DNA of 62,380 nt from Lewinellaceae bacterium (lineage in GTDB: Bacteria; Bacteroidota; Bacteroidia; Chitinophagales; Saprospiraceae), in NCBI GenBank assembly GCA_020636315.1, contig JACJYA010000026.1, forward strand, positions 1 through 62,380. The letters are read 5' to 3'. The translations under genes were made by a program, and so were the position numbers. The notes under the pieces are model-generated. The model searched no databases. It worked only from the letters and a program-made list of their open reading frames with translations, and was not told where the DNA came from. Of the stretch, positions 58,787 to 62,380 are shown piece after piece. Position 1 is the first letter of the stretch, and every line of letters begins with the position of its first letter.

Positions 58787-59920
58787 TCATTCCTTTTGAT
58801 CCTCTCTGATATATTTCACGATCAGCCGGGCGGCCCGCTGTGAGGCCCCGGGTTCTCCCAGCCGCTCCCGGATGAGGCGGTATCCTTCCCTGATCCTTTG
58901 GCGCTGTTCCGGTTGAAAAAGTTTCCTGAGTTCTTCCTTCAGGTTTTCGGCATGGTAATCACTCTGTATTAATTCCCTGACTACCTCTTTGCCGGCTATC
59001 AGGTTGGCCAGGGCGATGAATTCCACATTGACCAGCCGGCGTGCAATGAGGTAGGACAGCCAGCTGCCCCGGTAGCAGACCACCTGAGGGACGCCAAACA
59101 GCGCCGTCTCAAGAGTGGCTGTCCCGGAAGTGGCCAGAGCAGCCTCTGCATGGCGAAGGAGTGCGTAGGTCTCATCGGATACGAAGCTGACGGGAGAGGC
59201 GCCTGTACCTGACTTTTCCAGTATTTTCCGGTAGAAACTTTCCGGCTGGGAGGGCGCCCCGGCTATTACAAACTGGTAACCGGGAAAATCCGGGACTACT
59301 TTCAGCATGATCTCCAGCATCCGCTCAATTTCCTGTTTGCGGCTGCCGGGCAGCAGGGCTACGATCGGCTTGTCGTCGAGCCCGTGTTTCCGGCGGAAGT
59401 TTTCCGGGGTGGGAGCCTGATCGACAACATCCATCAAGGGGTGCCCGACGAAATCGACCTCGTAGTCGTACTGCCGGTAGAAGGCTTCTTCAAAAGGAAG
59501 AATGACGAAAAGGCGGTCAACACTGGCCTTGATGTTGTGGACCCGGCTGCTGTGCCATGCCCATAGCTGTGGGGAAATGTAGTAGAAGACTTTGAGCCCC
59601 TGTGCTTTAGCCCATTTGGCGATGCGCAGGTTGAATCCGGGGTAATCGATAAGGACCAGGGCATCGGGCCGGTAGTGGAGTATATCCTGTTTGCAGAATT
59701 TGATATTGCCAAGAATAGTGCGCAGGTTCATCAATACCTCTGCAAACCCCATGAAAGCCAGGTCGCGATAGTGTTTGACAAGATGTGCGCCGGCTGCCTC
59801 CATGAGGCCGCCTCCCCAGGCGCGGCATTCGGCCTCCGGGTCGGCCTCCCGGAGCCCTTTGATGAGGTTGGAACCGTGGAGGTCTCCCGAGGCCTCGCCG
59901 GCAATGATGTAGTATTTCAT
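58787..59920 (-). CDS. lpxB: Lipid-A-disaccharide synthase LpxB
   Basis: 377 residues. The GT19 fold shows AGEASGDLHGSNLIKGL at the N-terminus, YPGFNLRIAKWAKAQG, YYISPQLWAWHSSRV, LPGSRKQEIERML and the final EFIALANLIAGKEVVREL. It joins UDP-diacylglucosamine and lipid X in lipid A synthesis at the inner membrane. It overlaps the upstream small membrane gene by ATGA, and surE is the first gene of the unit. Confidence 0.96.
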   Translation of the reverse strand: MKYYIIAGEASGDLHGSNLIKGLREADPEAECRAWGGGLMEAAGAHLVKHYRDLAFMGFAEVLMNLRTILGNIKFCKQDILHYRPDALVLIDYPGFNLRIAKWAKAQGLKVFYYISPQLWAWHSSRVHNIKASVDRLFVILPFEEAFYRQYDYEVDFVGHPLMDVVDQAPTPENFRRKHGLDDKPIVALLPGSRKQEIERMLEIMLKVVPDFPGYQFVIAGAPSQPESFYRKILEKSGTGASPVSFVSDETYALLRHAEAALATSGTATLETALFGVPQVVCYRGSWLSYLIARRLVNVEFIALANLIAGKEVVRELIQSDYHAENLKEELRKLFQPEQRQRIREGYRLIRERLGEPGASQRAARLIVKYIREDQKE

Positions 59921-60216
59921 AGAATGTACTTTCCGAAATAAATGACCCAGGCAATGACATAAAGAACGGTGGCCAATACGACTCCCCGCATGGAATTTAT
60001 TGCCCGCCGTTTCTGGAAAGCATTTAGTGGGATCAGGTTCAGGCAGATGGCGATGATGGCGGAGGTGCGCTCCCGGAACATTGGAGAGAATCCTTCTTCA
60101 CTGACGATGCCACCAGCTTCGAGCTGGTTGTAGAGCAGCATCAGAAGGCCGAAAGCCAGAAGGGGAATGGCCACTCCGATGCCAAGGCCTATGGGGATGG
60201 AGTTTTTGTTCCACAT
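59917..60216 (-). CDS. Small membrane protein between surE and lpxB
   Basis: 99 residues with three hydrophobic segments (SIPIGLGIGVAIPLLAFGLL; ERTSAIIAICLNLIPL; SMRGVVLATVLYVIAWVIYF). It starts 3 bases after surE ends and overlaps lpxB by 4, so it is tightly coupled to both. The position suggests a role in lipid A or envelope assembly, by context only. Confidence 0.85.
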   Translation of the reverse strand: MWNKNSIPIGLGIGVAIPLLAFGLLMLLYNQLEAGGIVSEEGFSPMFRERTSAIIAICLNLIPLNAFQKRRAINSMRGVVLATVLYVIAWVIYFGKYIL

Positions 60217-60219
60217 AAC

Positions 60220-61011
60220 TTACTTTTGATTAGTTATTGGTTCCAGGCTTTCGATGGCTTTAAGGCTGCTGAAAGCGCGGTAATTGGTCAGGTCATGCAT
60301 GGACGGAACTACGGAAATGTAACCGTTTTGCAGCGCCCAGATGTCGGTATCCTCCCCTTTGTCCTCGTTGACAAAACGGCCGGTGAGCCAGTAGTATTTC
60401 TGGCCGCGGGGGTCTTCGGCTACCGTGAAGTCTTCATTCCACCGGGCTTCAGCCTGCCGGCACACGAGCATACCTTTTATCTGCCCTTCATCGATATTTG
60501 GAATGTTGACATTGAGAAGGCTGCCTTCTTCCAGCCCATTGGCCAGGATGTACTGCATCAGTTTTTTTACAAAAGGTTTGGCGGGGTCGAAGTTGGCGTC
60601 GTGGGAATAATCCAGCAGTGAAAAACCAATAGAGGGAATGCCTTCGAGAGAAGCCTCCATGGCAGCCGAAAGCGTGCCGGAGTATATGATGTTGATCGAT
60701 GCGTTGGAGCCGTGGTTGATGCCCGATACACAAAGGTCGGGCTTCCGGTCTTTCAGCACGATGTGTTTGGCGAGTTTTACGCAATCGACGGGCGTTCCGG
60801 AGCATTCATAAGCCTCGATGCCTTCGAATACCCGGGCAGGATGCAGCCGGATCGGGTCGCTGACCGTAATGGCATGGCCCATACCGGACTGAGGGGAATC
60901 AGGGGCTACCACGACAACGTCGCCCAGTTCGCGGGCCACGCTGACTAAGGCCCGGATGCCGGGAGCGGTAATTCCGTCGTCATTGGTTACCAGAATAAGT
61001 GGTTTTTTCAT
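60220..61011 (-). CDS. surE: 5'/3'-nucleotidase SurE
   Basis: 263 residues. The N-terminal metal site LVTNDDGITAPGIRALV is diagnostic, with SQSGMGHAITV-type and SGINHGSNASINIIYSGT motifs further on. SurE dephosphorylates nucleoside monophosphates and is often linked to stress survival. It is the first gene of the surE-TM-lpxB operon, with a promoter at 61034. Confidence 0.95.
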   Translation of the reverse strand: MKKPLILVTNDDGITAPGIRALVSVARELGDVVVVAPDSPQSGMGHAITVSDPIRLHPARVFEGIEAYECSGTPVDCVKLAKHIVLKDRKPDLCVSGINHGSNASINIIYSGTLSAAMEASLEGIPSIGFSLLDYSHDANFDPAKPFVKKLMQYILANGLEEGSLLNVNIPNIDEGQIKGMLVCRQAEARWNEDFTVAEDPRGQKYYWLTGRFVNEDKGEDTDIWALQNGYISVVPSMHDLTNYRAFSSLKAIESLEPITNQK

Positions 61012-61033
61012 GGAAGCAGCTTTGGGTGAAGGC

Positions 61034-61041
61034 CAAAATTA
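61034..61041 (-). promoter_or_regulatory. -7 promoter element of surE operon (TAATTTTG)
   Basis: Minus-strand TAATTTTG matches the consensus exactly and lies 22 bases upstream of surE. A TTTG at 61057-61060 is a possible -33 element though the spacing (15) is short. Confidence 0.55.
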
Positions 61042-61318
61042 AGGAATAATGCATCACAAAGGGTAACTATTCGGCAGTTAGCTTCTGGCGGCCTGTGGTT
61101 AGCTCGCGCCTGCTCATTGAGTTTATTTTGGGCAAAGGACTGGTTCATTCCGCTCAAACCCAGGTACTTTAGGGCATTACGTGCCAGCAGCCAACAGCCA
61201 AATAGCTGATACGCCAATAACTGCCTTTCGGGCATTATTCTGTTCCGGCCTGAACTTCGGTTTGGTTAGCCTGTTTATCTTTTCGATTTTTGCGAAATCA
61301 CATTCAAGGGATACCATT

Positions 61319-62347
61319 ATGACAACTTTTGGGAAAAAAGGCGTACTTCTGGTCAACCTCGGTACCCCCGACGACCCGGGCCGCGGCGCCGTTTACCGTT
61401 ATCTCAAAGAATTCCTGCTGGACCCCAGGGTCATTGACTACCCCTGGCTGGCCCGGAACCTTCTGGTTCGGGGTATAATCGCCCCCTTTCGCTCAGGCAG
61501 TTCTTCGAAACTTTACAAAATGCTTTGGACGGAGGAAGGTTCCCCGCTGAAAGTGTACGGAGAACGGGTGGCGGAAGGCGTTCAGCAACTGTTGGGGGAA
61601 GAGTATGTGGTGGAACTGGCCATGCGCTACCAGAACCCTTCGATCGAATCCGCGATAAGAAGCCTGCTGCGGATGCAGGTGGCCGAGATCATCGTTTTTC
61701 CGATGTTCCCGCAGTATGCTTCCGCCACCACCGGCTCTATCCACGAAGAAGTCATGCGCGTTCTTGCAAAGCAGGAAACCATTCCGAACGTAAAGCTCAT
61801 CAATTCTTATTACGACAACGAAACCATGATCGAGATCTTCGCCGATAACGCCCGGCGTTTCGATCTGGGCTCCTATGATCACCTCATCTTCAGCTATCAC
61901 GGACTTCCCCAGCGGCAGCTGCGCAAAGGCGACCCCACTGGAAATTATTGCCTTCAGGCAGAGAATTGCTGCCAGTCCCTGTGCCTGGACAACCAGTTTT
62001 GTTATTCAGCCCAGTGCCACGCCACTACCCGGGCCATTGCCGTTAAACTGGAACTAAACCCCGATCAATATACGACATCCTTCCAAAGCCGCCTCGGCCC
62101 GGAACTCTGGGCACAACCCTACACCATCAAAACCATCGAGGAACTGGCTGAAAAAGGCGCAAAACGACTATTGGTTTTTAGCCCCGCCTTTGTCGCCGAT
62201 TGCCTGGAGACCATTATCGAGATCGGTACCGAATACCAGGAAGAATTCGAAAAGATGGGCGGCGAAAAGGTTGACCTCGTGCCCAGCCTCAATGATGACC
62301 CCCGTTGGATCAGGGCGGTGGCGGATATGGTAGCGGACAGGGAGTAG
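61319..62347 (+). CDS. hemH: Ferrochelatase HemH
   Basis: 342 residues from the ATG at 61319 (MTTFGKKGVLLVNLGTPDDP); the upstream extension is not conserved-looking. Substrate and metal motifs are present: LYKMLWTEEGSPLKVY, FPQYASATTGS and SYHGLPQRQL (His194), and FSPAFVADCLETIIEIG with the conserved Glu. It inserts Fe2+ into protoporphyrin IX. A cysteine-rich insertion after His194 (NYCLQAENCCQSLC then FCYSAQC) is typical of Bacteroidota enzymes and may bind a metal or cluster. The last 33 bases of the window are unassigned. Confidence 0.95.
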   Translation: MTTFGKKGVLLVNLGTPDDPGRGAVYRYLKEFLLDPRVIDYPWLARNLLVRGIIAPFRSGSSSKLYKMLWTEEGSPLKVYGERVAEGVQQLLGEEYVVELAMRYQNPSIESAIRSLLRMQVAEIIVFPMFPQYASATTGSIHEEVMRVLAKQETIPNVKLINSYYDNETMIEIFADNARRFDLGSYDHLIFSYHGLPQRQLRKGDPTGNYCLQAENCCQSLCLDNQFCYSAQCHATTRAIAVKLELNPDQYTTSFQSRLGPELWAQPYTIKTIEELAEKGAKRLLVFSPAFVADCLETIIEIGTEYQEEFEKMGGEKVDLVPSLNDDPRWIRAVADMVADRE

Positions 62348-62380
62348 CCAGCCGGAAATACTTCCAAGGGAATGAATGAC

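Overview
The window looks like chromosome of a Bacteroidota bacterium, most likely from the Saprospiria (Lewinella/Haliscomenobacter-like). This is inferred from four proteins ending in type IX secretion (T9SS) C-terminal sorting domains, LytS/LytTR and AraC-type regulators, a general lack of Shine-Dalgarno sequences, and several promoters matching the Bacteroidota -7 consensus TAnnTTTG. There is no rRNA, no CRISPR array, no prophage and no intact transposase. I count about 48 protein genes, one tRNA, two clear pseudogene fragments and three MITE-like inverted-repeat elements.

Layout. 1-9.1 kb: the 3' end of a secreted thrombospondin-type-3 protein, a ribbon-helix-helix/HNH nuclease gene pair, a secreted M1 peptidase and a 1481-residue T9SS adhesin-like protein. 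9.3-15.1 kb: a REC-kinase-REC-AraC hybrid regulator, a secreted TonB-C-domain protein, a MITE-like palindrome, a cupin/DUF3237 operon, a secreted protein of unknown role and a serine hydrolase. 15.2-21.1 kb: a three-gene ABC exporter, a T9SS esterase, an IS5-like MITE in a divergent promoter region and a LytS/LytTR two-component pair. 21.1-29.6 kb: MiaE-like hydroxylase, a secreted coiled-coil protein, prolyl oligopeptidase, diadenylate cyclase CdaA, a GNAT enzyme and two M20 peptidases. 30.0-39.8 kb: a TPR/purple-acid-phosphatase/T9SS fusion, a GNAT enzyme, an M1 aminopeptidase and a HEYRH-peptidase/propeller/outer-membrane-barrel protein. 39.8-44.6 kb: a barrel-protein remnant, a GDPD lipoprotein, tRNA-Leu(CAA), RseP, RsmE and a DUF4159 protein. 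44.7-49.7 kb: PspC, a small membrane protein, an 800-bp gene-poor stretch with palindromes, MltA, a methyltransferase and a YeeE/YedE pair. 50-55 kb: a P-loop/M20/flavin-reductase operon, a MITE with target-site duplication beside a truncated haloalkane dehalogenase, and an MgtC/DUF4010 membrane protein. 55-62.4 kb: an RRM RNA-binding protein with a long leader, a small membrane protein, PBP1A, the surE-TM-lpxB operon and ferrochelatase.

How it fits together. Most of the window is envelope biology: secreted or surface peptidases and esterases, T9SS cargo, peptidoglycan synthesis and turnover (PBP1A, MltA, CdaA), lipid A synthesis (LpxB) and envelope stress (RseP, PspC). I did not find an obvious new defence or mobile system. 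The strongest candidates for undescribed biology are the helical domain placed before the T9SS tail in two cargo proteins, the HEYRH-propeller-barrel protein, the RHH/HNH gene pair, the P-loop/M20/flavin-reductase operon, and the three MITE-like elements, one of which abuts a broken dehalogenase gene.
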